This document shows positions 23,490 to 34,866 of a stretch of 64,000 bases of DNA, piece after piece. The stretch is from Exophiala sp. HKRS030 (lineage: Eukaryota > Ascomycota > Eurotiomycetes > Chaetothyriales > Herpotrichiellaceae): contig JAHWDD010000001.1 of the NCBI GenBank assembly GCA_023897205.1, forward strand, positions 6,572,001-6,636,000. Direction: 5' to 3'. Position 1 is the stretch's first letter. Every line of letters starts with the position of its first letter. Position numbers and translations under genes: made by a program. Under the pieces are notes generated by a model. It saw only the letters and a list, made by a program, of their open reading frames with translations, was not told the origin of the DNA and did not search any database.

Positions 23490-23982
23490 CGTTGTCTTCT
23501 TTACATGAAGGAGAATCCCTTCCTCGCTTTCAACCTACCAACGGAGACTTGGATCCGGTGTTCTGACTTTCTCGTGACAATTTCTTCTTCTGGTATTGGT
23601 TCGACGTCATCGGAGATCGTTAAGTGACTCGCGCGGAGAACGCGGGCAAAGGTTACCGAAGACGTCAGACAATACAGGAATGGGCGGCCTTTGCCCAGTA
23701 ACACCCGCCCTTCGTTTGTCAGACGAACCAATTCCCGTCTGCTCCTGCTCCTCTGCATAACCAAAACTTTGGCCAGAACTGCACCAACACAGGAATCGCG
23801 GATAACAACACGAGCATGCGGGAGGGGAAGGACTCGCTACTGTGTTGATGAGCGCCACTAATAACTTGTCAGGGTAGCTTTGACCTCAGCTTTCTTCTGC
23901 CAAATCTTCTTTGTAAGCTCCTGAGGCAGGAGATGCTCCCACTTTCCATTGCAAGAACTATCAGGGTCAACGGATTCTCATC
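23490..23982. promoter_or_regulatory. Divergent promoter of the two Tm-1-like half genes
   Basis: A 493 bp non-coding segment between the two opposite start codons. Short opposing frames are present but look accidental. I see no strong TATA or known operator; co-regulation is inferred from the arrangement. Confidence 0.55.
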
Positions 23983-25378
23983 ATGGCAAAGCCGACTGTA
24001 CTGATTGTTGGCACAACTGACACGAAGCTTGCCGAAATACTGTATTTGCAGGTTAAGATTCTCGAAGAAGGGACATGCCAGACCAAGATTCTCGATGTAA
24101 GTCACACGGCTTCGAAAGACCCTGCATTCGCCGAGATCTCCTCGGATACGATCCTATCACCACTCCATAGCCAAAGTGAGGCTCTGAAGTCTCTCTCTCG
24201 AGGCGAGTACATCGATAAAGCAATCGAGCTTTGTTTGCCTATTGTTAGCAAACTCGTCTCCAACCGTGAGATCCATGGCATTGTGTCTGCTGCTGGAAGT
24301 AGTGGTTCAGCCGTTGCCACGGCTTTCATGAGGAAGGCATGTCCATTCGGGTTCCCTAAGCTGATGGTCTCAACCATGGCCAGTGGCGATGTCAAGCACT
24401 ATGTTGAAGAGACAGATATCACTATGATGTACAGTGTTGTCGATATTGCAGGCATCAATTCGATCCTTGGTCGCATTTTGACCAACGCAGCAGCCGCCAT
24501 CTCTGGCATGACGAATGCATACGCCAAATCGCTTGGTGATGCGACTGTGCCAAAAACCACGCACAAACGTATAGCAATTACAATGTTTGGAAATACGACT
24601 CCTTGCGTGGACGAGATTCGGCGTATCCTCACTTCCCCTCCTCACGACGTGTCGGAGTACGAGGTAATTGTTTTTCACGCCACGGGTTCTGGTGGCCGAG
24701 CAATGGAGAGGCTGATCGCTGACGGTCAGATCGATGCCGTCATTGATCTCACAACAACCGAGATCGCAGATGAGCTCTTTGGTGGCGTTCTTACCGCAGG
24801 ACCAGATCGTCTCGAGATTGCGGCGAAAAAGGGCATTCCAATGGTAGTGTCCGTTGGTGCGTGCGACATGGTGAATTTTGGCCCAAGAGATAGTGTGCCC
24901 GAAAAATATAGCAACCGCAAGCTCCTTGTCCACAATCCCGCCGTCACATTGATGAGAACAACAGCCGAAGAAAACAAGAAGATTGCACAGTTCATCAGCT
25001 CAAAGTTGACAAAACACTCTGCGGAGCCAGCCTCTATTCGTATCTTACTGCCCGAGAAGGGTTTCAGCGCCGTCGATGCCCTGGTCAGCCATTCCACGAT
25101 CCTGCCGCAGACGAAGCACTGTTGAAAGGGCTCAAATCCGGATTGGAGGGCTCGGAGACCGAGATCGAGGCATACCCCTCCATATCAACGATGCACATTT
25201 TGCTGAGCACGTCGCTGACGCGTTGCTGGAGGTGATGGGTGTTACACCACGACACTATAGGCTAGCCAATTTCAGGAGACGACATTGGTCATTCTCACAT
25301 GGGCCGTCCGTTATTCTGGCTAGGCGGCCAAGTCAATTGGACGAACCGCCAGCTACGAATTTCAGCATCAATGTTTGA
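23983..25378 (+). CDS. UPF0261 / Tm-1-like ATP-binding protein, Tm-1 N-terminal half (two frame breaks)
   Basis: The ATG at 23983 opens a 380-codon frame that carries the whole conserved UPF0261 core: VLIVGTTDTKLAEILYL, GIVSAAGSSGSAVATAFMR, PKLMVSTMASGDVKHYV, MMYSVVDIAGINSILGRIL, ITMFGNTTPCVDEIR, VIVFHATGSGGRAMERL and GGVLTAGPDRLEIAA. It then stops at 25125, too early: the conserved C-terminus continues in a second frame (PFHDPAADEALLKGLKSG, about 25087-25180) and a third (INDAHFAEHVADALLEVMG, from 25184). Each change equals one missing base, near 25083-25085 and 25181-25183. With both allowed for, the protein is about 465 residues, although its last 30 are unlike the family. In tomato Tm-1 this domain binds ATP and blocks tobamovirus replication; the fungal and bacterial role is unknown. 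Confidence 0.88.
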
Positions 25379-25815
25379 AGAAGCGAGATTCCGTGCGGAT
25401 CATTGGTGGGTAGACCAACGTGGTTCTGTTCAGCGGATGGATTGACCGTGTTCGAGGTTAGGAGTGGGTTTCATTGTGATTATGATGGAGGCCGGTTTGC
25501 GGCTATGGAGACAAGTATCAGATACCCAGGACTTTATAGTCCACGACATACGTTCACTACCAATTGTAATGCCAAGTCTGACTTTTCCCTTGCTGTGTCC
25601 AAAAACCCTTCTTGAGATCATCCACCCTGCTTCTATCGCATAAATAGCAACGCAACCACCTAGACATATCCTTTTGGTCAAATACAGCCACCGTGAAAGG
25701 CCATCCCATCCAGGTCTAGGTACCTCATCCCTATGTTTGTAAAAGAAAATCAAACGCTAACCAGCCTATAGTTGACACTTCATACACGCATAGGTTTTCA
25801 TCGAGCCCGATTTGA
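25379..25815. other. Convergent intergenic region, no gene seen
   Basis: It lies between the 3' ends of the UPF0261 gene and the methyltransferase gene. No supported feature. Confidence 0.45.
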
Positions 25816-27021
25816 TCACATCGGCTTCCTGCCATAAACTACGCTGACACGGGTATACCCATGTATGCGCTTGTCTTTCCAATCCCTTCGTATCTGTGCC
25901 AGGTAGACCTGCACTTCTTCATACGACATACCCAGCACTCTTGTGAACAATGCCATTGTCCAACCCTCGATGCCCGCATCGATCTCGAATGATCTCCATC
26001 GTCCTATCTCCTTCAGCTTCTTTCCTAGCTCGGTCCGTGCTGATGGCCAGGGATTGTTGGGCATCTTGAACCGATGTTCCCTCACATCTTCGAACCCGGC
26101 GTCCTTTATCCACTGGTACTGATGTTGAAATACGTTTACCGTTTTACCTGTCCTGTTACCAGCCTCTGTGAAGAGCTCGCCCCATCTCATCAGCGGAGAG
26201 CCAGGTGGAGTTGTGTCATCATCGGCATGAGAGTGACAGGAGCATTCAAGCTGTTCGTAATATCCACCTGGTTTGAGATGGGCGAGCACCTGGCGGTAGA
26301 ATTTGGGCCAGTCACGGATACTACCGAAGAGACCGCGTACATGGATGAAGTCGAAGGACTCTTTGGGGAAAGTCCAGTCGTCAGCAGCATCGTCGATTTC
26401 GAAACGAACATTCGGCGGAACCCAAGTGGGTTGGATAGGCGAAAGATCCGTGCCAATGACTTGGGCAGTGGGATACTGGTCGGCGAAATCTATGGCCCAG
26501 ATACCCGTTCCTGTGCCAACATCGAGTACCTTCTGCGGTTCGGGATCGATGGGAGCCAGGAACAATCTGTTGTCTAGCAGCATTAGGTAGATGTGATGGC
26601 CGAGGTCGAGTTGTTCTTTGGCGCCTTCGTCATTGGGGCACCTATGTGGTGTCAACTGGATGGCAGAAACTTTCAAAGAGATCAAGCGTACCAGTACTCT
26701 CCATCGCGAAACGCGTGATAGCGACGACCATTTTCCCAACGATAATTGAAGATCGACGATGTCATGGTTGATGTATCACTGGCACTGAAAACCAATATTA
26801 GTCCCATCCTCGGCAACGCAATTTTTGTAAGTCGGGATATTGTGGAAGCTTACTTGTCATCAGATCCGAGAGCGGAGTCGGCATCATCGCTACGGTCTGG
26901 CTCTATCTGCAAGAGTTGTTGTTAGAAACATCCCAGGTATGGATATCGATGCCCCTACATCTTGCGCCGAGGAAGACGACGGTGTCGTAGTCCCGTCAAG
27001 TTGCTCGAGTGGCGTCACCAT
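25816..27021 (-). CDS. LaeA-like SAM-dependent methyltransferase
   Basis: Exons 27021-26959, 26906-26854, 26784-26692 and 26641-25816, giving 344 residues in one frame. It belongs to the fungal TAM/LaeA-type class I methyltransferases. The first exons encode an acidic Ser/Thr-rich leader, then SSIFNYRWENGRRYHAFRDG, the family signature before the fold; spliced residues continue EYWCPNDEGAKEQLDLGHHI. SAM motif I is VLDVGTGTGIWAIDFA, motif II includes VIGTDLSPIQP, and FDFIHVRGLFGSIRDWP and LKPGGYYEQLE complete the core. Members can be regulators like LaeA or tailoring enzymes, and the substrate cannot be told from sequence. A minus-strand open frame reading straight through from 26739 translates intron 26642-26691 and should not be used as the N-terminus. 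Confidence 0.92.
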
Positions 27022-28175
27022 ATTGTCCAAGATGGTGCCCAATCGGGACCACGACGCAGGTTCAGAGGATGGTGGTCAGAGAAAATCTCAAGGGATCCCT
27101 GATTCAACGCTTGCTGATGAAATTCACATTCTCAGACACAGATTCTGGAAATTACCCTGCGTGTTAGGAAAGGTAAGGTCGGCCGAATGAGTGGTAAAGA
27201 CCATGTGCCTAGCGCGAGCGAAAACCACGAGGGAGTTTTCGTAAGCAGATCTCATCTCATTTAAGCATGCCACTTTTTTCGGTTCCTGGACGTTGCCGGT
27301 TGGACTTGGGGGAACCGTTCCGTTACGCACTGGTTCGATCAAGGGACGGCAATTGTGGACTCTGACTCGACCGGGGACGACAATCACGACACCGGAAATA
27401 CTAACCCATGTTGTGGGATAGGCCGAGAGGCAGTGGGAGTCTTGGCTCAATTGAGTTATTATTTGCTCGGTGGGCAGCAACTGCCCGTACTCCGTAGTTA
27501 CAGTAGGTGCAGGTCGGAAGGAACCTTCGAGGAAATGCCGAGACTTTCTCGACCGTTGCAGGCTTAGCCTCGCCACGCCTCGCCCACAAACTGCAGTTCC
27601 TCCGGCCTCGGATCACGTGCACACAACAGATTCAACTACACCCGTCCATTTGTTGCATCTTCCTGATGGCCAACGCATCTGAACGCTATGTTCTCGTATC
27701 ATCATTACTGTTCCAAGTGGATATCCAGCAGGTGCATCCTCGATCTAGATTGTGTCAGAAATGAACCTACTCTTGCGCTCAGAGAAAGGTGGGCATAGTC
27801 TCAATCGCGACTCACCAATCCCATGCAGCCATTAAACAATCCTCTATCACGCCAGCCCCTCGGCCCTTTCCTGTACCCCGCGGCGGTACTGCCCATCGGC
27901 CATACACTACTACCTCATGGCGCCAATTAGGTGCCAACCAATATTGTTTTTCCCACTACCCTCTACATGTTCTTGGGTCCTGTCCGCACTAGGCATACTT
28001 ACGCTGCATGAAATGGTGTGTCCACCTCGAGCGCCCACCTATCTCTCTGGCCAACTCATGGGGCTATCCCAGTTAAACAACTATCTGTTTTCGCCGTTTT
28101 TGCGAGGTTGACTTTCTACGACTCCCAGTTGTGATTTCATTCGTTTCATAGATTGTGGCTACAACTCAACTTACC
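27022..28175. other. Divergent intergenic region, no gene seen
   Basis: 1.15 kb between the starts of the methyltransferase and P450 genes, presumably carrying both promoters. One copy of the dispersed 9-mer TACTCCGTA lies at 27488-27496. Confidence 0.5.
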
Positions 28176-29789
28176 ATGGCTGAGGTCCAGGCTACCTTGC
28201 CTCTTTATCTTACCGCTATTGGGGCGGGGACGTTGCTTCTGTATCTTGTTTCCCTCGCAGTTTACCGCCTCTACTTGAGCCCGATTGCGAATTTTCCCGG
28301 TCCCAAACTAGCGGCTTTGACACTATGGTACGAGTTTTATCACGACGTTGTTCGTGGTGGTCAATACGTCTTCAAAATCAACGAACTTCACGACCAATAT
28401 GGTATGGTGACTTCCTGTCCTCGCTATGATAGAGCGCTGAGAGATCAGGACCAATCATTCGGATCAATCCGTACGAACTGCACGTCCGCGATCCAGACTT
28501 CTACGATGTTCTCTACAGCGGACCGGGGCAGAAACGTGACAAGTGGTGGTGGTCTGTGGAGATGTTTGGCAACAGTTCCTCCATGTTTGGAACAATTTCT
28601 CATGACCTTCATCGACTTCGCCGAAGTGCTTTGAGCCCATTCTTTTCCAAGCAAGCCATCGTTCGGATGGAACCACTGATCCGCGAACTCATTGAGAAGC
28701 TCTGCGTGCGATTCGACAGATTTCGTGAAACTGGCGAACCGGTCGACACACTGCGAGCATTTGCTGCATTAACGACAGATATCATCACCACCTATTCATT
28801 CAACACTTCATATGGCTGCATTGATGACCCCAATTGGAAGTGGGAATGGCCTGAAGCAATGGTCGAGAGTACCAAGAGCGCCCATTTGAACAAACAGTTC
28901 AAGTGGATATTTCCCGCTATGCAAGCAACCCCAGAATCGATTGTCAAGAAAGTGAATCCCCGGTCATGAATTTGATTAATTTCCAAAAGGTGTGTTGAAA
29001 GGTGCGCTTCCAACCGAAGAAAACCCATTTTACTGATATCTCGCAGGATTTGGCTCGACAAATTAGTGGCCTCATGAACGACAAGTCGGACAAAGAACAA
29101 CCCTCGCATCGCACCATCTTTCATGAACTGATCAATGGTGACCTTCCTGCTGCAGAAAAGACGCTTCCTCGACTGGTTGACGAGGGCCAAACTATGATCG
29201 CCGCAGGCCAAGAAACCTCCTCGTTCTTCCTCAAGACAACAACTTATTACATCCTAGCCGATAAGGAGATTCATTCGAGACTGAAAGCCGAACTATTGGA
29301 GGCCATTCCGGATCCCAAGTCTATACCCCGCTTGCGCGACTGGAGAATCTTCCGTACCTGCATGCAGTCGTTTCAGAAGGTCATCGATTTTCTCATGGCG
29401 TAGCCGGACGCCTAGAACGGATATCTCCTGACACTCCACTTCCTTACAAAGAGTGGGTGATTCCTGCAGGAACGCCTGTGGCCATGACATCCATTTTACA
29501 GCATAATGATCCTGTCAAGTTTCCTAACCCTAAGAAGTTTGACCCAAATCGTTGGTTGAATAACTCCGAAAAGCTCGAAAAATATCTCGTTCCATTTAGC
29601 AAAGGTACGAGGCAATGTCTTGGTATCAACTTGGCTACCGCAGAAATCTATATGACCTTGGCGACGGTCTTCAGAAGATATGACCTCGAGCTATATGAGA
29701 CCACCGCGAGCGATGTAGAAGTTGTGCATGACTTTTTTATCCCACATTGTCGTGCCGACTCAAAGGGGGTGAGGGTGGTATTCAAATAG
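28176..29789 (+). CDS. Cytochrome P450 monooxygenase (two frame breaks)
   Basis: Exons 28176-28401, 28449-28989 and 29047-29789, about 503 residues if two missing bases are assumed. The N-terminus has an ER membrane anchor (about residues 10-35) and FPGPKLA. Exon 2 begins with the conserved-looking PIIRINPYELHVRDPDFYD. The oxygen-binding helix carries AAGQETSS, the K-helix E-x-x-R is EGHR, and the haem loop FSKGTRQCLG includes the cysteine ligand. It resembles fungal P450s annotated as trichodiene oxygenase-like, but the substrate cannot be assigned. The frame breaks lie near 28962 (just before MNLINFQK) and at 29340-29341 (just before the K-helix). As written, the protein stops at 28969 with neither K-helix nor haem site. 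It is divergent from the methyltransferase gene. Confidence 0.87.
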
Positions 29790-30412
29790 GGAGGAACAAC
29801 AGATCAGGTTGTATCGATTAGTGATAGTCTGATCTAGCGGATCGAAAGGATAATGTCTCAAGTCAATTTGCCAACTGAGATAGTTTCAAAGCCCAAAGTC
29901 ACCGTTGTGGTTACCTCTTGGCAATGCCGAGAGGCCAAGCCGGGAATATCCCCAATCGCAAGCTATATCCCAAGTTGATTTGATAAACAAACCTTCCTTC
30001 ATGGTCATGTCAACAATGATCGCCCTCTCCATTGTGACTAACGTGGACCAAAGACTCTGTCTCCAGGGTAGAGCGTGAGTATTTCGTACTCCATTATGGA
30101 CACGACATACAAGATGCATTTATGTCGAAAGCTGCCCTGAGCGATTTTCACATGAAACCTCACGGCAGGTACCTGAAGAGAGTGGCTATGGAGTCAACTC
30201 CTTGCATCGACGTCGACGGCTTGGAAATCCTTACTCGCCATCAGCCTTGATCTGTGGCTAAGCGGGCTTCCAACTGTGGCTGCACCGTCCAGGCTTGGTC
30301 TTGGCAAACTTTGGGTATACCTAGGTCAACCCTTACAACGATGTTCAGCTCGTTTCTGCTCACCGACTTCCTGGGTGTTGCTGGCCTTGAGATCAGCTAG
30401 CTACTACTGACA
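29790..30412. other. Intergenic, no gene seen
   Basis: Between the P450 gene and the HET-domain gene on the same strand. No supported open frame or repeat. Confidence 0.5.
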
Positions 30413-32942
30413 ATGGAACACCTCGGACTACCCTCTGGTGCCAGACTCATGGAAGAGGACGAGATTCCCTACGTGTCGTCAATGGACTACAGCCGAGTAT
30501 CTTTCCTTGATCAGGTCAAAAACAATGAGATGTTCCGGGCTAACGCAGATCAGCTTGATATGGAGTACATATCTGCGTGTGCATCAAAGATGACAATCAC
30601 TGACCTTGAGAGCTTCTTCCAGAGCTGGCTCTTCTTCGGACTGTTACAGGAAATGCTGGGCGACCACTTCAATCACGACGAGTTCGTGCGATCTACGCCG
30701 TCGAGAGCAGTAATTTCAACCGAAAGCCTTCCAACGAGACTCAGACAATGGATTATTGACCCAGAAGTCGGCCAGACTCGCATAGCCCACGTTCGTCATT
30801 GTCTGATTGTAGCCCATCGTGCTCTGATGGCCACACCTGACGCATTCAACATGAAGGTAAAGCTTGGAATTGCTGCCACGGCAGAAGTCATTGCTACCTC
30901 ATTAATCATCGTCGCAAAGTTCCGGAGTATCGACATAGGACCCCTCCAAGCCTTGGGGTGCTGGGGTGACTTTGATGACCCGAGACTTCGAGTAGCAGAA
31001 ATGCAGAGGCGACATGGGTGGTGTCCTGGTCAAGCCTCGTTGACGCTTGGAAAATTCTATGCACTGCAATCCAAGGTATACCTTTCCAAACTCAACAAAA
31101 CTTACGCGGGCCAAAATCATGACCAGTGTACTTTTGAAGCCTGCCATACTTGGACCATCGATATTTCCAAATACAACTCCGAGCACCGCCACGCAGGAAC
31201 TTGTGAGTACGTCGCTTCGAACCAAGAAGAGGTAATCAAGGTACTGAAGAACGGCCACAATGCGCTGTTGGACCTTCTGTTGGACAAAGAATCTAATAAA
31301 GTCTTCCTAAAGATCGTCCCAGGGCACAAACATGGTGCGTACGTCGCAATCTCACATGTATGGGCGGACGGACTGGGCAATCCGAAAGAAAATTCTCTGC
31401 CACAATGTCAACTGACCCGGCTTTATGATCTTCTAACGCAATTCTGCACCACTAAATCTCTTTCCCAGGATCAGAAAAGGCCTTATCTGTGGATTGACAC
31501 ACTTTGCTGCCCTGTGGACACGGCGGGTAAAATGCTCGCCCTGGCGAAAATGCCTGAAGTTTACCGTCAGGCATCTCACGTCCTTGCACTGGATTCATCT
31601 TTGGTCGAAATTAGTTGCAAGGACTTTGAGCCAATCGAGGTCATGTCAAGGGTGTTTTCGTCTGGTTGGATGTTCAGGTTGTGGACTCTCAACGAGGCTA
31701 ATCTAGCATCAAATTTGTGGATTCAATTCCAAGATGGCGTGCTTGAGTTGAGCCAGATTTCCCGCAACATGGCTGTGATGACGGAACCTGAAACATACCA
31801 CTTCACCGGAGAACTCAAAAGCGAATATGGGAAACTTAGGATTGAATCGTCCGAACAACCCAGAAGCCAACTCTGGTTTCTCACGGAAGCGTTGAGGTAC
31901 AGATCTGTTTGCAAGGTTTCAGACGAGCCCGTTTGTCTCGCGGCTCTCCTGAAAATCAAAGCGGATGTAATCGTTGGGGAAGAACGACTTCAATCGTCGT
32001 CTAGTCATGAGGACAGGTGGAAAGTCAGGGACATTCGAATGGCGCGTCTGTGGAAAGCGAGCATAGAAGGCCAACCAAAGATACCAAAGCGCATAATCTA
32101 TCACATTGGAAATAGATTGACAACAACAGGCCTTAGATGGGCGCCATCAACACTCCTCGGCATCTCCGACTCATCGCCATTTTTCTGTGAAAGCGAAGCG
32201 GACCTTGCTCGACCATCAAAAGCTGGATTGATTCTCTCTTCTGCGGCATTTGGGATTAAGGCGGTTCATCGCGTCGATGGCATGTTGAGTCGCCCTTCCA
32301 CAGCAGCTTCTAGCATGTTGGATCTGGTCAAATATGATGAAAGTCACTGGTTCAGCGTGTTCAGCACATCTGGGCAGAAGAAACATCCTCCAGCAAATGA
32401 GGATATGGGCTGTATGATATTATTATGGACGCAGGACTAGGGTCCGAGTTCGACATATTGACTGAAAGGTCAGTGAACTTCTCTAAGGAGTCAGGTACGA
32501 GAATGCAATGTCTTCTTGTTTCAAAGACCAAAGGTACAACCAATCCTGGGCAGGATAAGACGAGAAATGTGGCATTCGTTCGACAAGGATGGATCAGATG
32601 TGTTGACGAGATCACAAATGATTTCCTCAATTCCTTGCTGGCACACGCGCAAGCACTTCAAAACGACACCGTCAGCCAGAACCTTCTCGAAAATGGCAAG
32701 TATGGTGCTCAAGACCCCGCTACCTTGAGGCCATCAAAAGACTTGTGGATAAAGTTGGAGTTGTGGTCAACCAGATAGAGGATGATTTGGATAGAAGCGG
32801 CAAACATCTACCTGATAGTGGGCTAGGCCTCGTGCAGCACCGATCAAAGGCCATCTTCGCCATGTTGTCGCGATTTTACCGGAATAGATATCTGGTCAAA
32901 GAGAAGGACTTTCCTGACACGCAAGAATTTTGTATTGATTAG
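30413..32942 (+). CDS. HET-domain (heterokaryon incompatibility) protein (two frame breaks)
   Basis: A single-exon gene of about 843 residues if missing bases near 32437 and 32715-32718 are assumed. The 675-codon first frame contains an N-terminal region of about 300 residues without a named domain, then the HET domain: AYVAISHVWADGLGN (about residue 310), PYLWIDTLCCP and YRQASHVLALD, followed by a C-terminal part including SGWMFRLWTLNEA. The continuation frames (LGSEFDILTERS..., then YLEAIKRLVDKVGVVV...) lack recognised domains but carry on immediately. HET proteins trigger cell death after fusion of unlike strains, and many family members have unknown roles. There are no NACHT, NB-ARC or WD repeats. 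The C-terminal breaks could be genuine, because HET genes often decay, but their type matches the other breaks in the window. Confidence 0.85.
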
Positions 32943-33352
32943 AGTGGTAGGGGGTTGTGGTTACTAATCTTGCTCAATCTTGCTGAACTTGAGATTTTTC
33001 ATGACTGCCTCAATGAAACTTTCACCAAAGTGAGCATACTCTGAACAATCATATGTATCACTTGGTGCAAATAGCATGTCTCTAGCCATGTCAGTGAACC
33101 ATAGCCTATAATGAGGCTGCACAGATCAGCACCTTCAAACTCGATATCTGATTCAAGGAAGGCCGTTAAGGCACGGAGAACAGTAGGAGGATAATCAAGA
33201 CCGGAAAATAGTTGACCCGGTTTTCTGGCACTAGCCGCGCCTCGTTGACATATCCACGCATATCCAAACCGTCATTTCTTCCACCCTTCTGTTTGTGCAG
33301 AGGTCTCAACCCACCTCTTGTCCCACAGTCTCTACGCCCAGAATCTGTCAAC
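32943..33352. other. Intergenic, no gene seen
   Basis: Promoter region of the RPB4-like gene; no other feature supported. Confidence 0.45.
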
Positions 33353-33811
33353 ATGCCTCACGCCGCCCCTTCGCGCGAGGCGCCAACCACCAACACCGAC
33401 CTCTCCGCCGGCGCCGAACTACGACTAGGCGAATACGCAGACGAACCAACACTGAACACATCCGAAGCACGCATCATCCTACTCAAGACCCTCCAGACAC
33501 GAGCGACTCGAGGGGTCCATTACGAAGAGACAGAGACCACAACCAAAACGCGCGACTACCTAGAGATCTTTGCCGTCTTCAAGGAACTCGCCGAAGCCCA
33601 GCAAGTCGAAGGCATTATTGATGCGTACGGCAAAGGGCTGGAGCGGTTTGAGAAAAGCCAGTTGGGAAGTCTGGTGCCCACAAGTGCGGAGGAGGCGAAG
33701 GCCTTGATCCCCAGTCTTGAGCGCAAGGTTGAGAATGGCACGCTTTCGGATGAGGAGTTGGAGGGTATTTGTAGGGAGTTGCAGCGGTTGAAGAGACAGG
33801 CGCAGTTGTGA
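33353..33811 (+). CDS. RPB4: RPB4-like RNA polymerase II subunit
   Basis: A 152-residue single-exon protein. The first 25 residues are variable; then LRLGEYADEPTLNTSEARI begins the Rpb4/RPC9 fold. TRDYLEIFAVFKELAEAQQVEGI and FEKSQLGSLVPTSAEEAKALIPSLE are the family's diagnostic segments; the latter matches the conserved FE-x-x-QLG...EAEEAK-x-L-IPSL pattern of RPB4. RPB4 pairs with RPB7 in the stalk of RNA polymerase II and takes part in initiation and in coupling to mRNA decay. The ATG at 33353 is preferred over an upstream open stretch from 33212, which has no ATG and a composition unlike the family. The nuclear role is inferred from the family. Confidence 0.88.
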   Translation: MPHAAPSREAPTTNTDLSAGAELRLGEYADEPTLNTSEARIILLKTLQTRATRGVHYEETETTTKTRDYLEIFAVFKELAEAQQVEGIIDAYGKGLERFEKSQLGSLVPTSAEEAKALIPSLERKVENGTLSDEELEGICRELQRLKRQAQL

Positions 33812-34638
33812 GGGATGGGAGTTCGCTAAGACGGGGTCGAGAATGCTGGAGAGGCTATTTCGGGCGATCTCAACTGCATAGTTGGGTTGAGACGGCATGT
33901 CGGTTTCATCATGAGGCAACCAGGATACGCATTCGACCGCCTTTGAAGGTAGTCCTGGCACTGTTCCGATTCTTCATACTCGGCCGATGTTCAGTGATTA
34001 TCCTGGGAACCACGAATGCCGATCCATGGCTCAGGCCAGATCAAGCGGTCGGTGCTCTTTCCCACTCGATCAAACGAAGCTTGAACAGCTCGTCAACTCA
34101 CCTCGAAGTCCAACGCTGCATTCACTGAACCGGATTATCTTGCACAATGGCCACTGAACCAAACGTTCCACAAATCATCGGCCCTTTAGGCCAGGTGTGA
34201 GTAAGGACACATCCTACGCCATAGGCTGTCTTTGACGTGGACGATAAAACGCACAAGCTTGTGCACAATCCCCCATTATACTTGAAGCAGAGCTCACTAC
34301 AATATGATACCCACGATTTCATGATTTCTCTCTTCGTCGCATGCCTTGGATCATTGTCTTTGACCAACTCGCGAGCTTAGACTACGTCTCCCATTTCCAC
34401 ACATGCGTGAACAGCCCGAGTAGGACCAACGAAGAGGCTCAACCAAACCGACTGTATTCCCTTTGCAAACCGTAAAATCCTCAAGACAAGCCACCCGACC
34501 TCCCATTTCTCAGCCAGATTATCTCTCACGATACCTGCCTCCATCTGTATTGAATCCTTCACAACGTGGCAAGCAAGGCCTTTTCCCCATTTCTCCCCGT
34601 CCACATTGGAAATATATACGGGGCACAGCAACGTCGTT

Positions 34639-34674
34639 GCTCAATGCTCGATGCTCGATGCTCGATGCTCGAAC
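34639..34674 (+). repeat. Tandem GATGCTC heptamer repeat
   Basis: About four consecutive copies of the 7-mer GATGCTC, the first slightly altered (AATGCTC), in non-coding sequence. Confidence 0.85.
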
Positions 34675-34825
34675 CGAAACCACTGACTGATTTTTGACGC
34701 TTGAAAGGCAGACAGCACGCGTCTTCTGTCTCCTGGCTTCGTCAACCCGGGGGGAGGGACGGAAGGACCGTCAAGGACCATCGTACCTCTCTCTCTCTGT
34801 CTCTCTGTCTCTGGTTGCGTCACGT

Positions 34826-34866
34826 TGCGATCATGGGCAACCAGGTGCGATCATGGGCAACCAGGC
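34826..34866 (+). repeat. 20 bp tandem duplication
   Basis: The 20-mer TGCGATCATGGGCAACCAGG occurs twice in direct succession. A (TCTC/TGTCTC)n run just before it (about 34789-34814) and a (CA)n run near 35000-35013 make the area microsatellite-rich. Confidence 0.85.

Noticed and set aside
24370..24933. 187-codon minus-strand open frame opposite the UPF0261 gene
   Set aside because: The sense strand encodes strongly conserved UPF0261 motifs throughout; the antisense frame has no homology I recognise.
25816..33000. Secondary-metabolite gene cluster
   Set aside because: There is a methyltransferase and a P450 but no polyketide, peptide or terpene synthase, transporter or pathway regulator beside them.
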